DNA of 43,475 bases from contig JAEYON010000042.1 in NCBI GenBank assembly GCA_023411645.1, forward strand, positions 1 through 43,475, read 5' to 3'. A program made the translations under genes and the position numbers. The notes below the pieces were generated by a model, which saw only the letters and a program-made list of their open reading frames with translations, was not told where the DNA came from and made no database searches. Below are positions 1-8,205 of the stretch, piece after piece (the first letter of the stretch is position 1; the number at the start of each line of letters is the position of its first letter). The DNA comes from Bacillota bacterium. GTDB lineage: Bacteria > Bacillota > Clostridia > Acetivibrionales > DTU013.

Positions 1-13
1 CATAGCCTATCCA

Positions 14-45
14 ATAAAAAATACCAAACCCCGAAAGGTCTGGTA
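14..45 (-). terminator. Rho-independent terminator of tRNA-Trp
   Basis: Read on the minus strand, a 9-bp stem (TACCAGACC/GGTTTGGTA with one G-T wobble) closes a 6-nt loop and is followed at once by a run of T. It lies just downstream of the tRNA-Trp gene, so it should end that transcript. Confidence 0.85.
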
Positions 46-49
46 CAGG

Positions 50-125
50 TGGCAGGGGAGACAGGACTCGAACCTGCAGCCGACGGTTTTGGAGACCGCT
101 ACTCTACCAATTGCGCTACTCCCCT
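50..125 (-). tRNA. tRNA-Trp (anticodon CCA)
   Basis: The minus strand folds as a 76-nt tRNA. The acceptor stem is AGGGGAG/CTCCCCT, the anticodon arm is GCGGT-CTCCAAA-ACCGT with anticodon CCA, and the T-arm is GCAGG-TTCGAGT-CCTGT. The 3' CCA is encoded (TGG on the plus strand at 50-52). The D-stem has one non-Watson-Crick position. It delivers tryptophan at UGG codons. A TTGACA/TAGAAT promoter lies upstream and a terminator directly downstream, so it appears to be a single-gene unit transcribed divergently from proC. Confidence 0.96.
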
Positions 126-162
126 ATAGTTTATATTGTTTGCCCCCTCAAGGGACTTCTTT

Positions 163-192
163 ATTCTACAATATGCTGCAATGCGATGTCAA
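163..192 (-). promoter_or_regulatory. Promoter of tRNA-Trp
   Basis: On the minus strand, TTGACA (192-187) and TAGAAT (168-163) are separated by 18 nt, close to the sigma-A consensus. The tRNA 5' end lies about 40 nt downstream. Confidence 0.75.
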
Positions 193-307
193 TGGGAAAG
201 GTGAATTTAACTATGGATTATATTTCTATTGTTATGTTATTATAATAGCGACATTAGAAATAACACAACACAAGTTTTTTGCTGCTGCAGGAATGGAGAG
301 GTGCAAT

Positions 308-1129
308 ATGGGTTTTAAAATCGGATTTATAGGAACAGGCAACATCGGGGCGTCGCTAATCAAGGGAGTACTCCGGTCGGGTACAGCTCAGCCGGGCGAC
401 ATTTATATCTATGATGTGGATCAGGATAAGGCGTCTGAGCTTGCTAAAGATACCGATGTCCGGCTGTCGTTCAGTAATGAGCAGTTGACAGCTTCCTGTG
501 ATTATATTGTTCTTGCGGTTAAGCCCGTGTATGTTAAGGCAGTTCTGGAGGAAATTAAAGAGAGCTTTACAGATGCAAAGGTACTTGTTTCCGTAGCTGT
601 GGGCATTACTTCGAAAACCTTGAAAAGCGTTCTTGGGGAAAATGCTAAAGTCGTCAGAACCATGCCCAGTTTGCCAGTAATGGTAGGTGAGGGAATGACG
701 CTTGTATGCTTTGACAATATGTTGAGTGACAGTGAAAAGAATTTCGTGAAGAGATTGTTTGAAGGCTCGGGAAAGGTCGAGGAACTGGAGGAAAGGCTGA
801 TGAGCCAGGTAACATCGCTTACGGGCAGCAGCCCAGCTTACGTTTTTATGATGATCGAGGCTATGGCTGATGGTGCTGTGCTGCAGGGTATTCCTAGAAA
901 ACAGGCATACAGGCTTGCTTCACAGGCTGTGCTCGGTGCTGCTAAAATGGTTCATGAAACAGGATGTCATCCTGCTGAGCTAAAAGATCAGGTCTGCTCA
1001 CCTGCAGGCACGACGATCGAGGCTGTTAAGGTGCTTGAGAAAAACGCCTTCAGGCATATCCTCATCGACGCTATGGAGAAATGTACTCAAAGAGCACTGG
1101 AAATAGGTAAGGAATCCGAAGAGAGGTAA
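308..1129 (+). CDS. proC: Pyrroline-5-carboxylate reductase
   Basis: This is the last enzyme of proline synthesis, reducing 1-pyrroline-5-carboxylate to L-proline with NAD(P)H in the cytosol. The 273-residue product opens with a Rossmann nucleotide-binding motif (IGFIGTGNIGASLIKG) near residue 5. It continues with the family segments VRTMPSLPVMVGEGMT and LTGSSPAYVF, and a C-terminal CSPAGTTIEAV. The length is usual for ProC. The reading frame is open back to the tRNA region, but the ATG at 308 follows a GGAGAGGTG ribosome binding site and begins the conserved domain, so that start is chosen. rnhA and nudF follow in the same direction. Confidence 0.96.
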   Translation: MGFKIGFIGTGNIGASLIKGVLRSGTAQPGDIYIYDVDQDKASELAKDTDVRLSFSNEQLTASCDYIVLAVKPVYVKAVLEEIKESFTDAKVLVSVAVGITSKTLKSVLGENAKVVRTMPSLPVMVGEGMTLVCFDNMLSDSEKNFVKRLFEGSGKVEELEERLMSQVTSLTGSSPAYVFMMIEAMADGAVLQGIPRKQAYRLASQAVLGAAKMVHETGCHPAELKDQVCSPAGTTIEAVKVLEKNAFRHILIDAMEKCTQRALEIGKESEER

Positions 1130-1130
1130 T

Positions 1131-1149
1131 TCAGATCCAGATGATCTGA
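1131..1149 (+). repeat. Short hairpin between proC and rnhA
   Basis: TCAGATC (1131-1137) and GATCTGA (1143-1149) form a perfect 7-bp stem with a 5-nt loop. No T-run follows, so it is not a canonical terminator. It lies just upstream of the rnhA ribosome binding site and could affect mRNA stability or processing; that role is inferred. Confidence 0.5.
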
Positions 1150-1169
1150 GAGTAACCTTGGAGAATGCG

Positions 1170-1643
1170 ATGAAAAAAGTACAGATATACACGGACGGTG
1201 CCTGCTCCGGCAACCCGGGAAAGGGCGGTTGGGGTGCAATATTATTGTTCGGCGGGAAAGAGAAGGAACTATCAGGCTTCGATCCTCAGACTACTAACAA
1301 CAGAATGGAATTGACAGCAGCGATTGAGGGCCTGAAGGCTTTAAAATACGCATGTGAGGTTGAGCTGTACAGCGACAGCACTTATCTTGTGAACGCTTTT
1401 AAAAGTGACTGGCTCACCAAGTGGAAGCTGAACGGTTGGCGAACAAGCAACAAAAAAGAAGTTTTGAACAGGGACCTGTGGGAACAGCTGGATGATTTAA
1501 GCCGGGTTCACAAGGTCGCATGGATAAAGGTTAAGGGTCATGCGGATAATGAATACAACAACCGATGTGACAAGCTGGCTACCGGGGAAATAAAAAAGAA
1601 TGCTGATAGGGCTGCTGAAGGAGAAGACAATCATGAACTATGA
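1170..1643 (+). CDS. rnhA: Ribonuclease HI
   Basis: This endonuclease cleaves the RNA strand of RNA/DNA hybrids, for example primers and R-loops. The product is 157 residues, the usual bacterial RNase HI size. All active-site residues are visible: D9 in YTDGACSGNPGKGGWGA, E47 in NNRMEL, D69 in LYSDSTYL, H124 in VKGHADNEYNNRCDKLA, and D134 in the same segment. A TTG at 1158 is in frame, but GGAG at 1160-1163 is placed correctly for the ATG at 1170, so the shorter form is annotated. The 3' end overlaps the next gene by 11 nt, which suggests translational coupling. Confidence 0.95.
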   Translation: MKKVQIYTDGACSGNPGKGGWGAILLFGGKEKELSGFDPQTTNNRMELTAAIEGLKALKYACEVELYSDSTYLVNAFKSDWLTKWKLNGWRTSNKKEVLNRDLWEQLDDLSRVHKVAWIKVKGHADNEYNNRCDKLATGEIKKNADRAAEGEDNHEL

Positions 1644-2190
1644 AGAGAAAACTGTTTCTGAACAACATATTTATACAGGTAATATTATCAAAGTAGAAAA
1701 AGTAACGGTTACACTTCCAAATGGAAAGCTGGCTACCCGCGATATCGTCAGACATCCGGGGGCGTCGGCAGTTATCCCGCTCAATGAGGATGGGGAGCTT
1801 TACATGGTCAGACAATTCAGGAAGCCTCTCAATGCAGTTTCTTTGGAGATACCTGCCGGAAAACTGGATGCCGGTGAGGATCCTGCGGTTTGCGCTGCGC
1901 GTGAACTAAAGGAGGAAACCGGCCTAACTTCTCATCAGATTACACATATGGCCAGCGTTCACAGTACGCCCGGTTTTTCTGATGAAATACTGCACATCTA
2001 TGCCGCTGTTGGTTTAAATGAAGGGGAGAGCTGCGCCGACGAGGACGAATTTATTTCCGCAGAGAAATATCCGGTGGCTGAGCTGATCGACAAGGTGTTT
2101 TCCGGTGAAATAACCGATGCTAAAAGTATTATCGGTATTTTCCTTGCAGACAAGATTATAAGTGGTAAAACAAACATCAAGTATAAGTAA
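1633..2190 (+). CDS. nudF: NUDIX hydrolase, probable ADP-ribose pyrophosphatase
   Basis: It probably hydrolyses ADP-ribose to AMP and ribose 5-phosphate. The 185-residue product carries a complete Nudix box at about residues 76-98, with the motif G-x5-E-x7-REL-x-EE-x-GL that binds the catalytic metal. The flanking sequence (MVRQFRKPL before the box, STPGFSDEILHIY after it) is typical of the ADP-ribose group. The ATG at 1633 follows GAAGGAG, and the gene overlaps the end of rnhA. A nudF-spoIIM neighbourhood is also seen in Bacillus. Substrate choice within the Nudix superfamily is inferred from family resemblance. Confidence 0.9.
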   Translation: MNYEEKTVSEQHIYTGNIIKVEKVTVTLPNGKLATRDIVRHPGASAVIPLNEDGELYMVRQFRKPLNAVSLEIPAGKLDAGEDPAVCAARELKEETGLTSHQITHMASVHSTPGFSDEILHIYAAVGLNEGESCADEDEFISAEKYPVAELIDKVFSGEITDAKSIIGIFLADKIISGKTNIKYK

Positions 2191-2272
2191 TATTTCTTGC
2201 CATGTCCATTTCCGACTTGCATAGTTTACAGTATCAATCGCATATGATGGTATTGTATAGGGGGGAAATGTA

Positions 2273-2914
2273 TTGGTGAGACAGCTTCAAAATATAATGA
2301 AGGATCATGTATCTACGAATCGTAATGCATATTTGTTTTTGTTAATGACCTTTATGCTTGGGATCTGTGCGGGCGCCTTTACTGTTAACGGATTAAGTAC
2401 CATGCAGATGGACGAACTATCAAACTATTTTCAAGGTTTTATTCAGCTGTTCAATAATGAAAACATGAAGAGCAGCGATCTTTTTTCCATTGCTCTGCTC
2501 GAAAACCTTAAACTTATCGGCCTTCTTTGGATTCTGGGGGTCAGTATCATCGGCCTTCCATTTATTTTTCTCATTCTTGGCGTTAAGGGATTCATCACGG
2601 GCTTTAGTTCAGGATTTATTATTCGTGTATTAGGGATGAAAGGGTTGCTGTTTTCCGGTTTTGCATTGCTTCCAAAGGAAATAATCATTGTGCCTTGTCT
2701 AATCGCAATAGGAGTCAATGGAATAAATTTTTCAATACGCATCGCAAAGAACAAATTGCCAGAAGGGATTCAGAAATCAAGTCTTAAGACGGCATTTGTA
2801 ACTTACTGCCTGATAACAATATTATTTACTTGTATTATACTTGCCGGGCTCTTATTTGACGCATACATTATACCAATTCTTCTGCGAATGATTCTGCCTG
2901 TCATAAGAATCTAA
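2273..2914 (+). CDS. spoIIM: Stage II sporulation protein M
   Basis: SpoIIM is a membrane protein of the SpoIIDMP complex, which remodels septal peptidoglycan so the mother cell can engulf the forespore. The 213-residue product has about five hydrophobic segments, near residues 18-40, 75-100, 105-130, 135-155 and 170-205. It also shows the family feature of an early LGICAGAFTVNG segment. AGGGGGG lies upstream; the start is TTG at 2273 or GTG at 2276, and the longer is given. spoIID and spoIIP are not in the window. The neighbours match the Bacillus order nudF...spoIIM...xerD. Confidence 0.9.
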   Translation: MVRQLQNIMKDHVSTNRNAYLFLLMTFMLGICAGAFTVNGLSTMQMDELSNYFQGFIQLFNNENMKSSDLFSIALLENLKLIGLLWILGVSIIGLPFIFLILGVKGFITGFSSGFIIRVLGMKGLLFSGFALLPKEIIIVPCLIAIGVNGINFSIRIAKNKLPEGIQKSSLKTAFVTYCLITILFTCIILAGLLFDAYIIPILLRMILPVIRI

Positions 2915-2997
2915 GCTCTGAACAAAAATATTCAAAATAAGTATAAACGGCCAAAATTAGTATATAATATTTACATAAACAATATGTTGCTACAAAT

Positions 2998-3026
2998 TTG
3001 TGAAAAGTATGGTAATGGTGTACAAT
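2998..3026 (+). promoter_or_regulatory. Probable promoter of xerD
   Basis: TTGTGA (2998-3003) and TACAAT (3021-3026) are separated by exactly 17 nt. They sit in a very AT-rich 269-bp gap (2915-3183) between spoIIM and xerD. This implies a leader of roughly 150 nt, in which no convincing structure was seen. Confidence 0.55.
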
Positions 3027-3183
3027 ATGCAAATACAATTAACCAAATATTGAATAGAAAATAGTAAAGAATTCTATTAATTAGAAAATTTTTCTTTCAA
3101 TATTGTTAAAAATAGTTTAAAATCAACTTAATGTACAAGTTGCATTTTTTAAACAATTTAAATATAAGAAGGGGTAGTATAGC

Positions 3184-4068
3184 ATGGAAGCTTTAGTACA
3201 AAGATTTGTCAATTTTTTGGAAAGGGATAAGCGCCTTTCGATGAATACGCTCCAGTCCTATCGACGGGATATTGAGCAATATTTCGTTTACTTGCAGGAA
3301 ATCAATCTGCAAAGCATCGCTAACTCCAACAAAACAACTGTGATTACATATTTGCTTTACTTACAAAAAAAAGGCCGTGCAACATCAACCATATCCCGCA
3401 ATCTTGCTTCAATCAGATCGTTTTATCAGTACATTGCAAAGAATAAGCTTATTGAACAGGATCCGACTGCCGAGCTGGAATCACCTAAGGTGGAAAAGAA
3501 GCTTCCGCAAATTTTATCTCCCGAAGAAGTCGAGCTGCTGCTGGAACAGCCGCAGTGTGTTGATTTGAAAGGGTACAGGGACAAAGCCATGCTCGAACTT
3601 CTGTATGCAACCGGGATTAGAGTATCTGAGTTGATACAGCTCGATTTACAAGATCTGAATGTAGAACTTGCCTACATCAGATGTAATAAAGGATCACGGG
3701 AGAGAATGATCCCAATAGGTTCCATGGCAATCAGTGCGCTGAAGGAATATCTAAACAAATCTAGACCGCTGCTTATTCAGCATATTGACGAAAAGGCACT
3801 GTTTGTCAACATCAATGGCGGCAGGCTTACAAGGCAGGGCTTCTGGAAGATCATCAAGCAGTATAAAAATCAGGCTCAGATTAATAAGGATATTACACCT
3901 CATACGCTCCGCCATTCATTCGCAGCTCATTTACTCGAAAATGGCGCGGATCTGCGATCAATACAAGAAATGCTGGGACATTCGGATATTTCGTCAACGC
4001 AGATATATGCACAAATCGCGAAGAACAGGATCCGTGACGTCTATAAAAAAACACATCCGAGAGCGTAA
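3184..4068 (+). CDS. xerD: Tyrosine recombinase XerD
   Basis: It is a site-specific recombinase that acts with XerC at dif to resolve chromosome dimers during division. The 294-residue product has an N-terminal SAM-like core-binding domain (about 1-90) and a C-terminal catalytic domain. The full catalytic set is visible: R146 (ATGIRVSEL), K169, H240 and R243 (PHTLRHSF), H266 (LGHSDISST) and the nucleophile Y275. The start follows GAAGGGG. The length and the position upstream of deoB match chromosomal XerD/RipX rather than a mobile-element integrase, and no attachment site or phage gene is nearby. Confidence 0.93.
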   Translation: MEALVQRFVNFLERDKRLSMNTLQSYRRDIEQYFVYLQEINLQSIANSNKTTVITYLLYLQKKGRATSTISRNLASIRSFYQYIAKNKLIEQDPTAELESPKVEKKLPQILSPEEVELLLEQPQCVDLKGYRDKAMLELLYATGIRVSELIQLDLQDLNVELAYIRCNKGSRERMIPIGSMAISALKEYLNKSRPLLIQHIDEKALFVNINGGRLTRQGFWKIIKQYKNQAQINKDITPHTLRHSFAAHLLENGADLRSIQEMLGHSDISSTQIYAQIAKNRIRDVYKKTHPRA

Positions 4069-4083
4069 ATAATTAATGAATGT

Positions 4084-4110
4084 AAAAGATTGCATAGCAA
4101 TCTTTTTCTT
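4084..4110 (+). terminator. Rho-independent terminator after xerD
   Basis: AAAAGATTGC and GCAATCTTTT form a perfect 10-bp stem around a 3-nt loop, with further T residues after it. It begins 15 nt after the xerD stop codon. Confidence 0.88.
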
Positions 4111-4138
4111 TTTATTTGACAAAATAAGCTACTTGATG

Positions 4139-4209
4139 TTGTGCAATAAAAGAAACTTTAGGCTAATACATCTCTTGCAAATGAAGCTTTTGTTTCCGCT
4201 ATTGCACAG
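4139..4209 (+). other. Structured inverted repeat, possible RNA element upstream of deoB
   Basis: A 9-bp outer stem (TGTGCAATA 4140-4148, TATTGCACA 4200-4208) is extended by a T-G pair. It is followed inward by a symmetric 3x3 internal loop, a 5-bp stem (GAAAC 4152-4156, GTTTC 4192-4196), a 3x3 T-T loop and two more pairs. The apical loop is about 30 nt. The element sits between the xerD terminator and deoB and is followed by a T-rich stretch (about 4225-4240). It matches no riboswitch class known to me; a hairpin-type mobile repeat or a DNA operator is also possible. Confidence 0.5.
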
Positions 4210-4292
4210 TATCTATGACGGGGCTTTTTCTTTTTTGTTTTTGGAAAGACTATGATACAATATATAAGACAAACACGACGGGAGAGAGCTTG

Positions 4293-5462
4293 ATGAAACG
4301 AGTCATAATAGTTGTTTTGGACAGCGTGGGTATTGGTGAACAGCCTGATTCATCAGCATACGGAGATTCCGGAAGCAATACGCTTGGTCACATTTCAGCT
4401 CGCGTAAAAGGTTTTACGCTGCCTAACATGGAGAAGCTCGGACTGGGCTGTATTGACGGTTCAGTAGGATTTGCTGCTGCAAAGGACCCTATTGGCTGTT
4501 ATGGCAAGATGACTGAGCGGTCCGCAGGCAAGGATACCACAACAGGTCATTGGGAGATCGCCGGAATTACATTGGATCATCCGTTCCCTTTATACCCGGA
4601 AGGCTTTCCGCAGGATATCGTTGAACGCTTTGAGACTGTTATTGGAACTAAAACGCTGGGAAATTATCCTGCTTCTGGAACTGAAATTATAAAGATATTA
4701 GGACAACAACACGTCAAGACGGGATATCCAATCATTTATACCTCCGCCGACAGCGTATTACAGATCGCCGCACATGAGGAGGTCATAAACATTGATAGAT
4801 TATATGAGATCTGTACCATAGCACGTAACATACTGACGGGTGAACATGCAGTCGGAAGAGTAATCGCAAGACCGTTTACCGGATCTGAGGGCAGCTTTGT
4901 CAGAACCAACAGAAGACGTGACTTTTCGCTAAAACCGATTCGTAAGACTATACTTGACTATGTAAAAGATAAAGGAATGGAAGTAAAGGCAGTCGGAAAA
5001 ATCGAAGATATTTTCGCCGGACAGGGAATCACTGAGGCCGTCCACACCAATGGAAATATGGACGGTGTTGACAAGACGCTTGATTTTATTCATCAAACCT
5101 TTGACGGCATTATATTTACCAATCTTGTTGATTTCGATATGAAATATGGCCACAGGAATGATATTCAGGGTTATGCCGATGCACTGTCTGAATTTGACGG
5201 AAGGATTCCGGAGCTTCTGGATGCTCTCAAGCAGCAGGATATGCTAATCATTACTGCCGATCACGGCTGTGATCCAACTACTCCAAGTACTGATCATTCG
5301 AGGGAATACGTACCTCTGCTGGTTTACGGCAAGACACTGAGAAGAGGTGTAAATCTTCATATCCGTGCATCGTTTTCCGATATCGCGCAGACCATTGCAG
5401 AGGCATTGGGAATAGAGGCAGATTTTTCTGCAAAAAGCTTTGTGAAGGATGTATTGAGATGA
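4293..5462 (+). CDS. deoB: Phosphopentomutase
   Basis: It interconverts (deoxy)ribose 1-phosphate and 5-phosphate, linking nucleoside breakdown to the pentose phosphate pathway. The 389-residue product belongs to the alkaline-phosphatase superfamily. The N-terminal metal site is in VVLDSVGIGEQPDS, the phosphorylated threonine region is KDTTTGHWEIAG, and the C-terminal metal residues lie in ITADHGCDP and TDHSREYVPLL. GGGAGAGAG precedes the ATG at 4293; the upstream in-frame extension has no conserved sequence. The stop overlaps the pdp start (ATGA), so the two are translationally coupled and act in sequence. Confidence 0.95.
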   Translation: MKRVIIVVLDSVGIGEQPDSSAYGDSGSNTLGHISARVKGFTLPNMEKLGLGCIDGSVGFAAAKDPIGCYGKMTERSAGKDTTTGHWEIAGITLDHPFPLYPEGFPQDIVERFETVIGTKTLGNYPASGTEIIKILGQQHVKTGYPIIYTSADSVLQIAAHEEVINIDRLYEICTIARNILTGEHAVGRVIARPFTGSEGSFVRTNRRRDFSLKPIRKTILDYVKDKGMEVKAVGKIEDIFAGQGITEAVHTNGNMDGVDKTLDFIHQTFDGIIFTNLVDFDMKYGHRNDIQGYADALSEFDGRIPELLDALKQQDMLIITADHGCDPTTPSTDHSREYVPLLVYGKTLRRGVNLHIRASFSDIAQTIAEALGIEADFSAKSFVKDVLR

Positions 5463-6778
5463 GAATAGTAGATATTATTGAAAAGAAACGGGATGGGAAC
5501 GAATTAACCCGCGAAGAAATCAGTTTTTTTATTAAAGGCTACTGTGATGGCAGCATTGTGGATTATCAGGCGGCTGCGTTGATTATGGCAATATTCATCA
5601 AAGGTCTGAATGCACGGGAAACAGCCGAACTGACAGAAACAATGGCAGATTCGGGCGATAAAGTAGATCTTTCTGAGATTCCCGGTATAAAGGTGGATAA
5701 GCACAGCACAGGAGGCGTCGGAGACAAGACGACCCTTGTCATTGCTCCGATAGTGGCCGCATGCGGTGTACCGGTAGCCAAGATGTCCGGCAGAGGTCTT
5801 GGCCATACAGGAGGAACCATTGACAAGCTCGAGTCTATCAGAGGACTTCATACTTCTTTAAGTCGTGAACAATTCATACGGAATGTAAATGAAATAGGTA
5901 TTGCACTGGTCGGACAGACTGGAAATCTGGCGCCTGCGGACAAAAAGCTCTACGCGCTGCGTGATGTGACGGCAACAGTCAGCAGTATCCCATTGATCGC
6001 AAGCAGTATCATGAGCAAAAAAATTGCTTCTGGTGCTGACAGGATCCTGCTTGATGTAAAAACAGGCAGTGGCGCGTTTATGAAGAGATTTGAGGATTCT
6101 ATAGCTCTTGCGGAGCAAATGGTTTCCATCGGCACCCATATGGGCAGAAAAACTGTTGCTGTTGTTACAGATATGGATGCACCCTTGGGAAATAACATAG
6201 GAAATTCGCTGGAAGTGCTAGAAGCCATTGCTGTCCTTCAGGGGCGAGGTCCCAGAGACCTTGAAACAGTGTGTCTGGAGCTCGCTGCCAGGATGCTGGA
6301 GCTGGCTGATAAGGGTAGTATAGAGCAATGCAGAAGCATTGCGAGCAATGCAATCCAAAACGGCAGTGCATTGAAGAAATTTTGCGAGATGGCTGTCAGA
6401 CAGGGAGCGACGGTTCTTCCCTGGGAGGAGGGCGCTATGGATCAGGCGCCTGTCACAGAAGACCTGGCTGCGCCCTTTGAAGGATACATTTCATCTATCC
6501 AATCCGAGCTTGTCGGTAAGGCGTCAATGTTCCTTGGAGCAGGTCGTTTGACGAAAGACAGCCCAATTGATCACAGTGCAGGGATCGTTCTACACAAAAA
6601 AACAGGTGATTTTGTTCAGAAAGGTGACATCCTGGCAGTACTGCATACATCAAGCGTAGAAAAGCTGGAGGAAGCAAAAAAGATGCTTTTGAATGCTTAT
6701 GCCATATCAAGCGAAGAACCTATGTCAAGACCAATGATTTTAGCTTATGTTGATCAAAAAAAAGTCGTAAAATTCTGA
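5459..6778 (+). CDS. pdp: Pyrimidine-nucleoside phosphorylase
   Basis: It splits uridine, deoxyuridine or thymidine with phosphate into base and (deoxy)ribose 1-phosphate, the substrate of DeoB encoded just upstream. The 439-residue product has the family signature SGRGLGHTGGTIDKLE at residues 110-125, and KHSTGGVGDKTT (81-92) in the phosphate-binding region. The C-terminal domain carries the usual lipoyl-like fold near HKKTGDFVQKGDILAVLH. The four-base overlap with deoB supports one operon. Whether it prefers thymidine (deoA) or accepts all pyrimidine nucleosides (pdp) cannot be settled by reading; length and Gram-positive context favour pdp. Confidence 0.93.
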   Translation: MRIVDIIEKKRDGNELTREEISFFIKGYCDGSIVDYQAAALIMAIFIKGLNARETAELTETMADSGDKVDLSEIPGIKVDKHSTGGVGDKTTLVIAPIVAACGVPVAKMSGRGLGHTGGTIDKLESIRGLHTSLSREQFIRNVNEIGIALVGQTGNLAPADKKLYALRDVTATVSSIPLIASSIMSKKIASGADRILLDVKTGSGAFMKRFEDSIALAEQMVSIGTHMGRKTVAVVTDMDAPLGNNIGNSLEVLEAIAVLQGRGPRDLETVCLELAARMLELADKGSIEQCRSIASNAIQNGSALKKFCEMAVRQGATVLPWEEGAMDQAPVTEDLAAPFEGYISSIQSELVGKASMFLGAGRLTKDSPIDHSAGIVLHKKTGDFVQKGDILAVLHTSSVEKLEEAKKMLLNAYAISSEEPMSRPMILAYVDQKKVVKF

Positions 6779-6872
6779 CTTTTTAAAACCTTTCCATGGT
6801 TCACAGAATATACTGCCTTTTTGCGGCATAACTTTAATTATAAAAGTAGATTGCATGCAAGGAGTGTTGTTT

Positions 6873-8114
6873 ATGCTAAAGAAGGCAGGTCTCGTTTGTT
6901 TGTCAATTGCCGTTTTCCTGACCATGCTCTCCGGATTGTCTTTTTGCGCTGAGATAGAGGACGCGGTTGAGTATGATGAAGTTACAGTGATGAAAATAAT
7001 GAATAATACCCAAGTGACTGACTTGAAGGCAAAGGCAGCCATATTGATGGATTGTAATACCGGTAAGGTGCTGTTTGAAAAAAACAGCAATGATAAGCTG
7101 CCTCTCGCAAGCGTGACAAAGATCATGTCCATGCTGCTGATCATGGAAGCCATTGATGACGGAATCATCTCTTATGACACCAAAGTCAAGGTTAGTGAGC
7201 ATTCGTGGAGTATGGGCGGCTCACAGGTATGGCTGGAACCCGGAGAAATATTCACTGTGGATGAACTGATGAAGGCTGTAGCAATACATTCAGCTAATGA
7301 TGCGACAGTAGCTCTTGCCGAGGCAGTAGCCGGAAGTGAGGATGCCTTTGTTACAATGATGAATCAGAAAGCAAAAGAGCTTGGAATGGAAAACACCAAA
7401 TTCCTTGACTGCTCCGGTCTTACCGATGTCGGCCATTACAGCTGTGCCTATGATATAGCGGTCATGTCCCGTGAGTTGCTGCTCAAACACCCTGAAATCA
7501 CAAACTACACGACCATATGGCATGTATTGTTCCGTGAAAATGTTCCAGGAAAAACTGCCGTATCACTGGATAATACCAATCAGCTTATCAGAAAATATGA
7601 AGGGACCATAGGTCTGAAAACAGGTGTTACAGGAGCTGCAGGCTATTGCCTGTCAGCTGTGGTTGTTAGAAACGGCCAACAGTTGATTTCTGTTGTGCTA
7701 GGTGAACCAGATTCAAATACACGGTTTGCGGAGAGCAGAAAACTGTTGGATTATGGTTTTGGTAACTTTGAAACTATAGTCGCTAATACAAAGGGTGAAG
7801 AGGTGCGGCAAGTCCCTGTGAAGAAAGGATTGAAGCCGAGTGTTAATGCGATTTACAAAGATGATGTGAAATTGTTGATGAAAAAAGGCGATAAGGGAAA
7901 AATTGAGAGGATCGCAAAACTGGCTGAAAATCTAAAGGCGCCGGTAAAGGCGGGTCAGAAGGTGGGAGAGGTTATCTATATGGTCTCAGGAGATGAAGTA
8001 GGCAAAGCTGATCTTGTTGCCGATGGGGATGTTCAAAATGCTACTTTTATAAGAATTTTATTTACGCTCGTGACTGAATGGTTCGGGCTTGGGAGGACGA
8101 TGAGCTTTAAATAA
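6873..8114 (+). CDS. dacF: D-alanyl-D-alanine carboxypeptidase (DacF-like)
   Basis: It is a penicillin-binding enzyme that trims the terminal D-Ala of peptidoglycan stem peptides outside the membrane. The 413-residue product has a signal peptide (about residues 1-26), then S80-V-T-K83 (nucleophile and lysine), the SAN motif in AIHSANDATVALAE, and KTG in IGLKTGVTGAAGYCL. A C-terminal PBP5-like beta domain follows. AAGGAGTG lies 3' of an in-frame ATG at 6855 and directly serves the ATG at 6873, so the latter is the start. The position after deoB and pdp matches Bacillus dacF, but here no spoIIA operon follows. Confidence 0.92.
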   Translation: MLKKAGLVCLSIAVFLTMLSGLSFCAEIEDAVEYDEVTVMKIMNNTQVTDLKAKAAILMDCNTGKVLFEKNSNDKLPLASVTKIMSMLLIMEAIDDGIISYDTKVKVSEHSWSMGGSQVWLEPGEIFTVDELMKAVAIHSANDATVALAEAVAGSEDAFVTMMNQKAKELGMENTKFLDCSGLTDVGHYSCAYDIAVMSRELLLKHPEITNYTTIWHVLFRENVPGKTAVSLDNTNQLIRKYEGTIGLKTGVTGAAGYCLSAVVVRNGQQLISVVLGEPDSNTRFAESRKLLDYGFGNFETIVANTKGEEVRQVPVKKGLKPSVNAIYKDDVKLLMKKGDKGKIERIAKLAENLKAPVKAGQKVGEVIYMVSGDEVGKADLVADGDVQNATFIRILFTLVTEWFGLGRTMSFK

Positions 8115-8145
8115 TGAAGTATATGGAGACGTTTTCATATTGATT

Positions 8146-8155
8146 TGGTATAATA
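8146..8155 (+). promoter_or_regulatory. Extended -10 promoter of the site-2 protease gene
   Basis: TGGTATAAT has the TG-N-TATAAT extended -10 form and lies about 50 nt upstream of the next start codon. No good -35 box is visible, which is common for extended -10 promoters. Confidence 0.5.
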
Positions 8156-8205
8156 GTGAGTGTAAGCTGTTACCAAAGCAACAAAGACACGAAGGAGAAT
8201 ATTGT

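Noticed and set aside
89..307. In-frame N-terminal extension of proC through the tRNA-Trp region
   Set aside because: It crosses the tRNA gene on the other strand, lacks conserved sequence, and the ATG at 308 has a good SD and starts the Rossmann fold.
3184..4068. xerD as a mobile-element integrase
   Set aside because: Length, neighbours (spoIIM, deoB) and motifs match chromosomal XerD; no attachment repeats, excisionase or phage genes are nearby.
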